A DNA stretch of 57,896 nucleotides, taken from NCBI GenBank assembly GCA_949287505.1, contig CASEGX010000063.1, positions 1-57,896 of the forward strand. Reading direction: 5' to 3'. This stretch comes from an uncultured Spirochaetales bacterium. GTDB taxonomy: Bacteria > Spirochaetota > Spirochaetia > Sphaerochaetales > Sphaerochaetaceae. A model generated the notes under the pieces. That model saw only the letters and a program-made list of their open reading frames with translations, was not told the DNA's origin and searched no databases. Below, in pieces: positions 51,057-57,896 of this stretch (its first letter is position 1; each line of letters opens with the position of its first letter). Made by a program: the position numbers and the translations under genes.

Positions 51057-51386
51057 ATGAAAAAAGAGAAGATAGCCGAAATCGAAGCAGCTATGGATGG
51101 TTATTTGAATGCCATGAGAAACGGCTTTCTGGATCTTCTTGCAACTCTTCAGGAAGATGACAAACCGGTAGAAATACCGGTCATAGCAGAACAGAAGCCT
51201 GACCGTCTGTTCTCAGCTCCAGAAGCTGCAGATTACCTGCATTTGTCATATGCATATTTCCGTCGTCTAAGCAAAGGGCCTGACAGTCCTCCTTTCTATG
51301 ATTTCGGTACGGTCAAACGCTACAGGGAATCAGATCTGGATAACTGGGCAGCCAACAGGAAAAGGTATGTCAGAAAACAGGCTTAG
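51057..51386 (+). CDS. Excisionase-like HTH protein
   Basis: 109 residues. The C-terminal half is a MerR/Xis-type winged helix (FSAPEAADYLHLSYAYFRRLSKG, then FYDFGTVKRYRESDLDNW), typical of phage excisionases and helix-turn-helix_17 proteins. The N-terminal 45 residues are helical. AGGAGG precedes the ATG. It may direct prophage excision with the integrase, or act as an early regulator. Confidence 0.75.
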   Translation: MKKEKIAEIEAAMDGYLNAMRNGFLDLLATLQEDDKPVEIPVIAEQKPDRLFSAPEAADYLHLSYAYFRRLSKGPDSPPFYDFGTVKRYRESDLDNWAANRKRYVRKQA

Positions 51387-51443
51387 TGCCTTTTTTCATA
51401 ATCGGATGTCGAGCCGGACGGAAAGGCTAGAGCAGGGAAAAGC

Positions 51444-51470
51444 ACAGCTCCTGCCGGAAACAGGAGCTGT
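51444..51470 (+). promoter_or_regulatory. 10-bp hairpin in early operon leader
   Basis: Perfect stem ACAGCTCCTG (51444-51453) / CAGGAGCTGT (51461-51470) with a 7-nt loop CCGGAAA, in a 150-bp gap between the excisionase-like and the small membrane protein genes. No T-run follows, so it may be an antitermination or mRNA-processing element. Confidence 0.45.
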
Positions 51471-51538
51471 CTACTTCGAGGGTGCTATACCCCTCATCCT
51501 TTTATCAACCTGGATAGAAGTATAGCAAAGGAACACGG

Positions 51539-51709
51539 ATGGAAACAAGAATCACCGAGCTAATAGCACTTGTGCTTATCGCGGTTTCCTTATTTGCCGC
51601 AATGTTCATTCTTCCCCGTATCGAGAGAAAGCTTGAGAAGGAGAGGAAAGCGAACTGGGCAATCATCGACAGGGAGTTTGTTGACTTCCAGGAGGAATGC
51701 AATGGTTGA
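51539..51709 (+). CDS. Small single-span membrane protein
   Basis: 56 residues: one hydrophobic segment (ELIALVLIAVSLFAAMFIL, residues 7-25) followed by a charged helix (RIERKLEKERKANW) and an acidic end. ATG at 51539, overlapping the YqaJ gene start by eight bases. Such small early phage membrane proteins are common; function unknown. Confidence 0.55.
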   Translation: METRITELIALVLIAVSLFAAMFILPRIERKLEKERKANWAIIDREFVDFQEECNG

Positions 51710-52418
51710 GGCTTTTTATAGAAAGTCTTTTCTTAAGAGGGAAGACTGGCTTGCAGAGAGAAATAGACACCTGCAGGCAAGCGATGCTGCTTCCATAGAT
51801 GGTTCATCTCCCTGGAAGAGTGCAGCAGAGCTCTATGATGAGAAGATGGGAATATTTCCCTCTGAGGATATCTCCGGGAAACCGTATGTGAAGTATGGCA
51901 TCAAGATGGAGCCTGTGGCCCGTGAAGCTTTCATGCTGGATGTGCCTTATTTCTCGCTGGAATATAATCAGTATGACATCCTTGAGTCGAAAAAGCGCTC
52001 TTATATGGGAGCAACACTCGATGGTGAGCTTACCGTCACAAGCCCTATGAATCCATGGGGCTTCCCTGTCGGAACGAAAGGTGTATATGAAGGCAAGACC
52101 GGAGGATGGACAAAGCAATCACATCTCTATTCATGGGATGGCACTGAGAATTACATTCCGCCTTATTATTACGTCCAGGGGCTCCACCAGCTATCAGTGA
52201 CAGGCTGGGATTTCGTTATCTTCGGAGCTCGTCTTAAGAGAGACCCATTCAGGGATGAAGATCAGGGATTCCCGGAAATACGCACGTTCTACAGAATCAT
52301 CGATCGCAGATCCAGAGCTGTCCAGGAAGATATAAGGCTCCTCGAAGATGAGGAAGAAGCTTTCTGGGAGAAACACATACTGGCACACAGAAGACCGGCA
52401 AGGAGGATTGCTATATGA
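51702..52418 (+). CDS. YqaJ-like viral recombinase (exonuclease)
   Basis: 238 residues of the lambda-exonuclease/YqaJ nuclease fold. SDAASIDGSSPWKSAAELYDEKMG near the start, GIKMEPVAREAF, then catalytic DGEL...EGKTG (Asp-x-Glu and Lys) and the YYYVQGLHQLSVTG helix. It resects double-strand ends 5' to 3' and works with an annealing protein. ATG at 51702 has AGGAGG upstream. Coupled by overlap to the following DUF1351 gene. Confidence 0.9.
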   Translation: MVEAFYRKSFLKREDWLAERNRHLQASDAASIDGSSPWKSAAELYDEKMGIFPSEDISGKPYVKYGIKMEPVAREAFMLDVPYFSLEYNQYDILESKKRSYMGATLDGELTVTSPMNPWGFPVGTKGVYEGKTGGWTKQSHLYSWDGTENYIPPYYYVQGLHQLSVTGWDFVIFGARLKRDPFRDEDQGFPEIRTFYRIIDRRSRAVQEDIRLLEDEEEAFWEKHILAHRRPARRIAI

Positions 52419-53338
52419 CAGATAAGGAACAGTTTGACCTTGTGGTCAAGCCAAGCGCAGGAAACATCGTATCGAATCTTGCAGATCTCGAAACCTGGGT
52501 AAAGTCCGTAACCGAACCATACATTGGCCAGGTTGTCACGGATGACCAGGCAAAATTCGCGAAGAAAGATCTTGCAGATCTCAGGAAGCTGAAGACAGCA
52601 CTTGAGGATGAGAGGAAGAAGGCAAAGTCCATCATCATGGAGCCTTATACACAGTTCGAGGCTATGTATAAGGCAGCTGTTTCCTCTCTTGACGAAGCCA
52701 TTGCAGGCATAGACAGGCAGATAAAAGAAATCGAAGCCATTGCAAAGCAAAAGAAAGAGGAGAAAATCAAAGCTTTCATCCTGGAATCTGCTGAGGAGAG
52801 TTTCGGTAAGCGCATACATGCAATCGTATCAAGACCTGATGTCATGGCATGGTTCTTTGACCAGAAATGGCTCAATGCCACAGCTGCAAGGACAACTATA
52901 GAAAGGATCATAAGAGAGAAGCTCCTAGAGATGGTAAGAGCTATAGATTCTATCGAGACATCTGCCGGAGATGATGCAGCAGCTGCACTTGATGTCTATT
53001 ACTCTACGGGTTCACTTTCTGCTGCAATCCTGAAGAAATCACAGCTTGATGAAATCAGGAAGGTGCAGGTAGCAGAGAAAGCTTCAGCTGAGGCAGTCAG
53101 TGAGACAGAGTCACAGAATGCACCCGGTCATCAGCCCGCAGAGACCCCATACGTTACACCGGTTGCTGATCGCATCTTCTTTGATATCCCTCTGGAACCG
53201 GAAGATGAAGTGCAGAAAGAACTTATGCGCATTCCTGCGGTCCTGGTGTTCCCTAGGTACAAGATGTATTTACTCAAGGAAATAATGTCCAAACTTGGAA
53301 TAAAGATTATGAAACCATCATCAAAGGAGGCGTGCTGA
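52415..53338 (+). CDS. DUF1351 family phage protein
   Basis: 307 residues, mainly coiled coil (about 30-115, DLRKLKTALEDERKKAK, SLDEAIAGIDRQIKEIEAI), a helical middle part (FFDQKWLNATAARTTIE) and a less ordered C-terminus. DUF1351 proteins sit between exonuclease and annealing genes in phage recombination modules and may coordinate them. ATGA overlap with YqaJ. Confidence 0.82.
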   Translation: MTDKEQFDLVVKPSAGNIVSNLADLETWVKSVTEPYIGQVVTDDQAKFAKKDLADLRKLKTALEDERKKAKSIIMEPYTQFEAMYKAAVSSLDEAIAGIDRQIKEIEAIAKQKKEEKIKAFILESAEESFGKRIHAIVSRPDVMAWFFDQKWLNATAARTTIERIIREKLLEMVRAIDSIETSAGDDAAAALDVYYSTGSLSAAILKKSQLDEIRKVQVAEKASAEAVSETESQNAPGHQPAETPYVTPVADRIFFDIPLEPEDEVQKELMRIPAVLVFPRYKMYLLKEIMSKLGIKIMKPSSKEAC

Positions 53339-53339
53339 G

Positions 53340-53675
53340 ATGCTCAGGATTGGCAATATGTTCGATGGTGGTATGAGTGATATCCCAAAGGGCTGCCTGT
53401 ATGCAGTCGACATTGGCGGAACGATAAAGCTCGAAGTCAACTGCAGGAATGCAACGATGATAGCTGTGGCAATAGCCATCATTTCCAATTTGAACGACTC
53501 TGATTTTCAGGATTTCGTTGATGGCTGGAATGCCTTTGTTGAGAGTAGGCACATTGATAACAGACATATCTCTTTGGAGGATGGAGAAGCACTTCGCAAG
53601 GAGAACAAAGCGTTAAGAACCGAGAATGCAAATCTTCGTTTTGCACTTTCGGAAATCAAAAAGGAGGAGAAATAG
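53340..53675 (+). CDS. Phage hypothetical protein with C-terminal coiled coil
   Basis: 111 residues. A central hydrophobic helix (ATMIAVAIAIISNL) and a C-terminal leucine-zipper-like coiled coil (LRKENKALRTENANLRFALSEIKKEE). Begins two bases after the DUF1351 stop; AGGAGGCG lies upstream. No family recognised. Confidence 0.65.
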   Translation: MLRIGNMFDGGMSDIPKGCLYAVDIGGTIKLEVNCRNATMIAVAIAIISNLNDSDFQDFVDGWNAFVESRHIDNRHISLEDGEALRKENKALRTENANLRFALSEIKKEEK

Positions 53676-53676
53676 A

Positions 53677-54732
53677 ATGGCATACGATCCTGATTCAAGA
53701 CCGGTATCAAAGCTCAATAATGGAGTCGCTGTTCAGCAGCCAGAACCGGCACAGATTGTTCCTGGATTCGGAGGAATGTCTCCAGCTGTAGCCAGGGAAG
53801 TGGCAACAATCCAGGGGCAGATAATGCTTGCAAAGATGTTCCCACGCGACATGGCTGAAGTCACCAGGAAAGTAGAAGCTGCATGTTCAAGAAAACAGCT
53901 TGCTTCGCATGCGCTTTATCAGTATGCACGTGGCGGTACGGATATCTCAGGCCCATCCATCAGGCTTGCTGAAGCCCTTATCAATGCGTACGGAAATGCA
54001 AAATCCGGATTCGAGGTCATTGATTCAAACGCCGATTTCTCCCGGGTAAGGGCATATGCATACGACATGGAGACGAACACCATACAGGAACGCACCTTTG
54101 ATGTTGAGCATGTAAGGCAGACCAAAAACAGCCGGACGAAGCTTACAGACCCTAGGGATATCTACGAGACGATTGCCAACAATGCATCGCGCCGTGAGAG
54201 AGCATGCATTCTCGCGCTCATTCCTGGCGATCTTGTCGAGTTTGCTGTGAAGACCTGCAGGGAGACTCTGGAGAAGAACGTGAACATAACCCCGAAGCGC
54301 ATTGAAGAGCTTGTGCAGTCATTTTCCAAGTATGGTGTGAGCAAGGTGATGATTGAAGCCCGGATACAGCGCCATGTGAATGCAATCACTGCAACGCAGT
54401 TCATCGATCTTATGAACATAGGAACATCCCTGAGAGACGGAATTGCCAAGGTGGATGATTTCTTTGACAGAGATGCAAAGCCTATCGGAGAACCTAGGGA
54501 GGCTTCATCAAAACCGGCTTCGGAAAAAACTGCAGAGAAAAAGCCCGCTGCGAAAATGCAGCAGAAAGAAAAGATGGAGCCAAAGGCGGAAACTGCAGTG
54601 AATGAGACTCCGGTTATCCCTGATGAAGTCTGGAATGATAGTCAGGTTTCCCAGGATGGTGAGATTATCGAGAATGGCCCGGAATCCTTCGATGATAACA
54701 GCGATATGGAGGACTTCTTTGACCATGATTAA
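53677..54732 (+). CDS. Phage recombination-associated protein (single-strand annealing candidate)
   Basis: 351 residues. MLAKMFPRDMAEVTRKVEAAC, then SHALYQYARGGTDISGPSIRLAEALINAYGN and AYAYDMETNTIQERTFDVEH form a family often found beside YqaJ exonucleases in phages and annotated only as hypothetical or recombination protein. From position and pairing it may play the RecT/Rad52 annealing role. The C-terminal 100 residues are a low-complexity Lys/Glu/Ala tail ending in acidic DDNSDMEDFFDHD, like SSB-type interaction tails. ATG at 53677 with AGGAGG. Confidence 0.7.
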   Translation: MAYDPDSRPVSKLNNGVAVQQPEPAQIVPGFGGMSPAVAREVATIQGQIMLAKMFPRDMAEVTRKVEAACSRKQLASHALYQYARGGTDISGPSIRLAEALINAYGNAKSGFEVIDSNADFSRVRAYAYDMETNTIQERTFDVEHVRQTKNSRTKLTDPRDIYETIANNASRRERACILALIPGDLVEFAVKTCRETLEKNVNITPKRIEELVQSFSKYGVSKVMIEARIQRHVNAITATQFIDLMNIGTSLRDGIAKVDDFFDRDAKPIGEPREASSKPASEKTAEKKPAAKMQQKEKMEPKAETAVNETPVIPDEVWNDSQVSQDGEIIENGPESFDDNSDMEDFFDHD

Positions 54733-55177
54733 GAGCTTTTCATTCATTGTCCCCGGTGAGGTCCGGGGGCAGGGTCGTCCAAGGACAACGATAAGGGGAG
54801 GATATGCTTCCATTTATGACAGCCCAGAGGACAAGGCAAACAAGCATAACATACAGCTCTATGCTGCAGAAGCAATGTCTTCAGCAGAGCATGGGAATCT
54901 TATCAATTCACCAAAAACCGGGATAGCGATTGAGATTCTCTGCTATGTGAAAGTCCCGGAGGCAATGTCGAAGAAGCGGAAGGAGATGGCTTATCGCGGG
55001 GAGATCAGACCTCTCCGCAAACCAGATCTGGACAACGTTATGAAAGCAGTCCTCGACGCCTGCAATGGCGTTGTCTGGAGAGATGACAAGGAAGTCACGA
55101 AAGCGCAGATCTGCCGCTATTACAGCGATAAACCGAAGCTTGTAGTGAAAGTCACATGGGAAGAGGAGGAGAACTGA
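54725..55177 (+). CDS. RusA family Holliday junction resolvase
   Basis: 150 residues. SFIVPGEVRGQGRPRTT at the start and KPDLDNVMKAVLDACNGVVWRDDKEV (catalytic Asp residues) near the end define RusA, which cleaves four-way DNA junctions during phage recombination. ATG at 54725 overlaps the previous stop by eight bases; longer frames upstream lie within the preceding gene. Confidence 0.93.
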   Translation: MIKSFSFIVPGEVRGQGRPRTTIRGGYASIYDSPEDKANKHNIQLYAAEAMSSAEHGNLINSPKTGIAIEILCYVKVPEAMSKKRKEMAYRGEIRPLRKPDLDNVMKAVLDACNGVVWRDDKEVTKAQICRYYSDKPKLVVKVTWEEEEN

Positions 55178-55179
55178 CG

Positions 55180-55818
55180 ATGGGAACGATATCATTCAGC
55201 GGCAACAAAGCATGGAAACCTGCTGCAGCAGTATACCCGGCCCCGGGGAAAAAGAGGACAGAGCAATACAAGGAAGATATCCGTAGGCTTTTCACTCTTG
55301 ATGGCGTTTATATCCTGGACACGGAGACGACAGGGCTCAAAGGTGATGTGAGAGTAATAGAGCTTTCTGTCATAGATCTTGAAGGGAATATCATATTCAG
55401 CTCTCTGTTCAATCCGGGAATGCCTCTTCCTGAGAAGATACCCGAGCTTACCGGGATAACAGATGAGATGTTGGACGAGGCCCCGTTCTTCTTTCAGAAG
55501 GTGACGGAGATCGTAGATCTTCTTACCGGAAAGCAGGTCATAGCATGGAATGCTCCTTTTGATAGGGATTGGCTCACAAGAGAGCTCCTGATGGCAAGCC
55601 AGGGACCTGCAGCTGCAAGCATATGCTGGTTCGATGCAATGGAGCTTTCAGCCTTTGCTTCTGGGAAATTCAGGAAATGGTACAAGCTCATAGAGGCGAA
55701 GAAAGACTACGGCATAGGCGACAGCCAGGAACACAGAGCAACAGCAGACTGCCTTGACACGCTTGCTGTTCTTAAACGGATTGCTGGTCTCGACGACGGG
55801 GCAAAGGAAGTGGGGTGA
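55180..55818 (+). CDS. DnaQ-like DEDDh 3'-5' exonuclease
   Basis: 212 residues. Exo I LDTETTG, Exo II WNAPFDRDW and Exo III HRATADCLDT are intact, giving the DEDDh set of an epsilon-subunit-like exonuclease. The N-terminal 45 residues are an extra basic region. Probably proofreads or trims DNA during phage replication. ATG at 55180 with GAGGAG. Its end overlaps the next gene. Confidence 0.92.
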   Translation: MGTISFSGNKAWKPAAAVYPAPGKKRTEQYKEDIRRLFTLDGVYILDTETTGLKGDVRVIELSVIDLEGNIIFSSLFNPGMPLPEKIPELTGITDEMLDEAPFFFQKVTEIVDLLTGKQVIAWNAPFDRDWLTRELLMASQGPAAASICWFDAMELSAFASGKFRKWYKLIEAKKDYGIGDSQEHRATADCLDTLAVLKRIAGLDDGAKEVG

Positions 55819-56003
55819 TGGTATTTGAATTCAAAGAACCGACCCGCTGTACCAAGTGCAGGCATATGGTCTCATCAATCTTTTACAAAGATATACACAG
55901 AATCACATGCGCTTTCAGAGAAGAACAGATAGGGCATGCAAGGGTACCTAAGTGGTGCCCGAAATACAGATATCTCCACGACGGAGTGAAGGATGAGAGC
56001 TGA
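55818..56003 (+). CDS. Small Cys-containing phage protein (zinc-ribbon-like)
   Basis: 61 residues with CTKC, a later Cys (TCAF) and WCPKY, a possible four-Cys metal site. Starts on the last base of the exonuclease gene, ends one base into the next. Function unknown. Confidence 0.6.
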   Translation: MVFEFKEPTRCTKCRHMVSSIFYKDIHRITCAFREEQIGHARVPKWCPKYRYLHDGVKDES

Positions 56004-56872
56004 TGGCTGAAAGAAGGATGGTTTCGATAACCCTTATCGACGATGATCGTTTCCTGGACATGTCGCAAGGAGCTCAGCTTCTCTACTTTCATTTCTCTAT
56101 GAGAGCTGACGATGATGGCTTCTTTGCGTCAAGAAAAATCATCAGGACAGTGAACTCCAAACAGTCATATCTTGATGAGCTTGTATCGAATGGCTATGTG
56201 ATTCTCTTCCCCTCTGGTGTCGGTTGCATCGTTCATTGGTTCTCGAACAACACGATACAGAAGGACAGATACAAGGAATCACAATTCGAGGAAAGAAATC
56301 TTGTTGAGCTTGTAACTGTATATGGTAGAAAGGAATATAGGCTGAAAAATGCAGAGGCTGAAAGCTTGGATGCAGAATGTATCCAAGATGTATCCAATCT
56401 GGATACAAGCTCTTCTGATAACAAACCTGAGCTTGGAAACGAAATGGAAACAGACTGTATCCAAGATGTATCCAAAGTGTTTCCACAGGATAGGATAGGT
56501 AAGGATAGGGAAAGAGAAAAGATTCCCTCTCTTAGAGAGAGTGAATCCAAAAGAGAAACCCAAACACCCGTTTCCAGAGTGGATACAAAGACTGTTACTT
56601 GGTTCAATCCACCGACAATCGAGGAGGTAAGAGCCTATTTCGGAGGCAATTGCCTAAGAGGCAATCCTGATGATTTCTGGTCGAATTACGCTGCTGTCGG
56701 ATGGGTCGATGGGCTTGGACGGAATATAACCGACTGGAGAGCTGCCGCACGCAAGTGGTCAGGCAGGGAGAATTCAAAGCCGCGGGGATTCCCTTCTCAG
56801 GGAACAGACGGCAGACCAAGGGATTATGACGGCTCGTATGACGGCCACACGATGAAGGAGGTCTCGATATGA
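56003..56872 (+). CDS. Phage replication initiator (DnaD/O-protein-like)
   Basis: 289 residues. N-terminal winged-helix region (SITLIDDDRFLDMSQGAQLLYFHFSMRADDDGF) as in phage replisome organisers, a hydrophilic Ser/Glu-rich middle (about 120-195), and a C-terminal helical domain (PPTIEEVRAYF ... NPDDFWSNYAAVGW ... ITDWRAAARKW) typical of loader-binding parts. The middle encodes a repeated CIQDVS peptide because the DNA there carries iterons. Followed directly by the DnaC-type loader, as O and P of lambda. It overlaps neighbours at both ends. Confidence 0.82.
   Translation: MAERRMVSITLIDDDRFLDMSQGAQLLYFHFSMRADDDGFFASRKIIRTVNSKQSYLDELVSNGYVILFPSGVGCIVHWFSNNTIQKDRYKESQFEERNLVELVTVYGRKEYRLKNAEAESLDAECIQDVSNLDTSSSDNKPELGNEMETDCIQDVSKVFPQDRIGKDREREKIPSLRESESKRETQTPVSRVDTKTVTWFNPPTIEEVRAYFGGNCLRGNPDDFWSNYAAVGWVDGLGRNITDWRAAARKWSGRENSKPRGFPSQGTDGRPRDYDGSYDGHTMKEVSI
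56378..56587 (+). repeat. Iterons inside the replication gene, candidate phage origin
   Basis: A 20-bp unit is repeated exactly at 56378-56397 and 56456-56475. Each contains two TGTATCCA octamers 11 bp apart (one DNA turn). Inverted TGGATACA copies lie at 56400-56407 and 56580-56587. Total: four direct and two inverted octamers within the middle of the initiator gene, the same place as the lambda origin in gene O. Confidence 0.65.
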
Positions 56873-57612
56873 TGGCTCAGTATTTCACATCGCTATCGCC
56901 TTTCTGGCAGTCAATGGTCCAGAAGCACTGCCGTGATAAGAAAATCCCTCTCGATGATTTCTCGATTGCTGATTTCGAGAACCTGAAGAAGGGCACAGAG
57001 CGAATCGCTGCGCTCCTTGGCCGCAATGTCGAAGAGCTGAAAATCGAGGAAGTCGACAGGAAGAACGATGAGATCAGGACAAAGCTCCGGCTCTTTGAGG
57101 AAACAGTCCCTGCACGGTACAAGGATGCAAGCCTTGAGAAGGATTTCTCAGCGCCTTTCATCAGGTTCCTGAGAGATGGTCAGAGCGGGGTAGTAGTCGG
57201 AGGAAACGGGATTGGCAAAACCCGTCTTGCATGGGCTCTTGCAAGATACTGGAAGCACCTTAACCCATACTGTTCGGTGCAGATCATCAAGGGCGCGGAG
57301 CTGCTCTCTGAGGTCAAGGCCGTAGAAGGTGACTGGTACAGGTATATCCGGGAGATGTACGGGAAATCCGAGCATCTCTTCATCGATGAAATCGACAAGA
57401 TCAAGGGAAGCGAAGCTGACTGGATGCTCCTGACTTATCTCATCGACTACCGCTACGAATGGTGCTACCAGACAGTCATTCTAGGCAACTGTGACAAGAA
57501 TGAGGCAATGAGGCTCTTGGGCCAGTCCTCATATTCCAGGCTATCAGGGGATGGCGCTGAGGCTTATCACCTGGTTGGCACAGACAAGAGAAAGGAGGGA
57601 TTGAAAGCATGA
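56869..57612 (+). CDS. DnaC-like helicase loader ATPase
   Basis: 247 residues of the AAA+ DnaC/IstB group. Walker A GGNGIGKTRLAWALARYW near residue 107, Walker B HLFIDEIDKIK, sensor Arg-type region SYSRLSGDGAEAYHL. An N-terminal helical part (residues 1-95) probably binds DnaB. Loads the host helicase at the phage origin. ATG at 56869 has GGAGG seven bases upstream; overlaps the initiator stop. Confidence 0.92.
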   Translation: MMAQYFTSLSPFWQSMVQKHCRDKKIPLDDFSIADFENLKKGTERIAALLGRNVEELKIEEVDRKNDEIRTKLRLFEETVPARYKDASLEKDFSAPFIRFLRDGQSGVVVGGNGIGKTRLAWALARYWKHLNPYCSVQIIKGAELLSEVKAVEGDWYRYIREMYGKSEHLFIDEIDKIKGSEADWMLLTYLIDYRYEWCYQTVILGNCDKNEAMRLLGQSSYSRLSGDGAEAYHLVGTDKRKEGLKA

Positions 57613-57836
57613 GATGGAATAAGGGAGGCCCTACGAACTTCACTCTGAGAGTTCCAGGAGAAATCCCTGTGAAGGCTATGATTGTTGTCCATTCAGAGAC
57701 TATCGTAATCACCCTGATCATAGGCGGTGAGACAGTGAAGAAGTGGGGAATACCTGCTTCCGATGGCATAGACAAGGCAAAGAGGGATGTAGAGAGGCTC
57801 CTCAATGGACTTGCGAAAGGAATATGGGAGGGATAA
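57609..57836 (+). CDS. Phage hypothetical protein
   Basis: 75 residues, starts with a four-base overlap to the loader stop (ATGA). Mainly beta-strand-like (FTLRVPGEIPVKAMIVVHSETIVITLIIGG) with a C-terminal helix (IDKAKRDVERLLNGLAKG). Family not recognised. Confidence 0.6.
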   Translation: MRWNKGGPTNFTLRVPGEIPVKAMIVVHSETIVITLIIGGETVKKWGIPASDGIDKAKRDVERLLNGLAKGIWEG

Positions 57837-57844
57837 GGAAGAAA

Positions 57845-57896
57845 ATGATAGGCGAATGCACTTATGAATGCAGGGAATGCTTTTTGCAGGATAAAT
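57845..57896 (+). CDS. Start of a Cys-rich phage protein (cut by window end)
   Basis: ATG at 57845 with an AAGGAAG site upstream; the first 17 codons read MIGECTYECRECFLQDK, with three Cys in a zinc-knuckle-like spacing. Incomplete. Confidence 0.5.
   Translation, partial: MIGECTYECRECFLQDK

Larger units (their letters stand above)
47222..57896 (+). mobile_element. Left arm of a prophage integrated at tRNA-Gly (incomplete)
   Basis: From the tRNA-Gly end to the window edge the gene order is that of a temperate siphovirus-like prophage: integrase, lysogeny-region extras, leftward repressor unit, divergent control region, excisionase-like protein, recombination genes (YqaJ, DUF1351, an annealing candidate, RusA), DEDDh exonuclease, replication initiator and DnaC-type loader. 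Genes overlap by a few bases and run on the plus strand except the repressor and secreted protein. Structural and lysis genes would lie beyond the right edge. Confidence 0.88.

Noticed and set aside
1..57896. CRISPR array, rRNA genes or a named riboswitch
   Set aside because: No regularly spaced direct repeats, no rRNA signatures, and no leader matching a riboswitch consensus that I could recognise by eye.

Overview
The window is a moderately AT-rich bacterial chromosome segment of about 58 kb, densely packed with genes on both strands. It looks like a host-associated, fermentative, diderm bacterium. An outer-membrane patatin with a C-terminal barrel ending in an aromatic residue implies two membranes, and a bile-salt-hydrolase-like enzyme suggests a gut habitat. 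The overall protein flavour (TRAP and Trk transporters, ThrH, M18 peptidase, a large coiled-coil protein) is most like a spirochaete of the Sphaerochaeta/Treponema type. That placement is an impression and cannot be proven without database searches.

Layout. 1-6029: TRAP transporter permeases, the TrkA/TrkH potassium system and a secreted choloylglycine hydrolase. 6058-14491: M18 aminopeptidase, a tandem PII/DUF1538 pair, uracil-DNA glycosylase, an anion permease, an aspartate dehydrogenase/2-hydroxyacid dehydrogenase pair, a small HTH/membrane pair and a GNAT enzyme. 14492-17133: an AT-rich, gene-poor island bounded by a duplicated tRNA-Asp 3' end, holding an Abi_2 (HEPN) gene with a structured RNA directly upstream and gene remnants. 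17204-31085: PARG-like protein, MATE pump, two-component system, acyl-CoA ligase, MnmA, flavin protein, NagB, a TrmJ-like/GDPD/DUF362 operon, AI-2E-type permease and ThrH. 31182-46656: housekeeping genes for RNA modification, lipids and envelope (DksA-like, RluA, YbaK, QueH, cardiolipin synthase, DEAD-box helicase, second acyl-CoA ligase) with tRNA-Pro and tRNA-Leu. 46783-47222: five tRNA genes (His, Arg, Lys, Leu, Gly).

From tRNA-Gly to the right edge lies the left arm of a prophage. It starts with a tyrosine integrase next to the tRNA. A lysogeny block follows (Clp-fold protease with a small partner, a secreted protein and a repressor), then a divergent control region whose rightward promoter has a (TAC)n spacer. 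The early operon encodes an excisionase-like protein, YqaJ-type exonuclease, DUF1351, a recombination-associated protein, RusA resolvase, a DEDDh exonuclease, a replication initiator carrying candidate origin iterons inside its gene, and a DnaC-type helicase loader.

A repeated regulatory theme is that many first genes of transcription units have a sigma-70-like -10 box ending only 6-8 nt before the start codon and no Shine-Dalgarno sequence. This suggests widespread leaderless mRNAs, while operon-internal genes have clear AGGAGG-type sites. Several convergent gene pairs share overlapping stop codons with no terminator.
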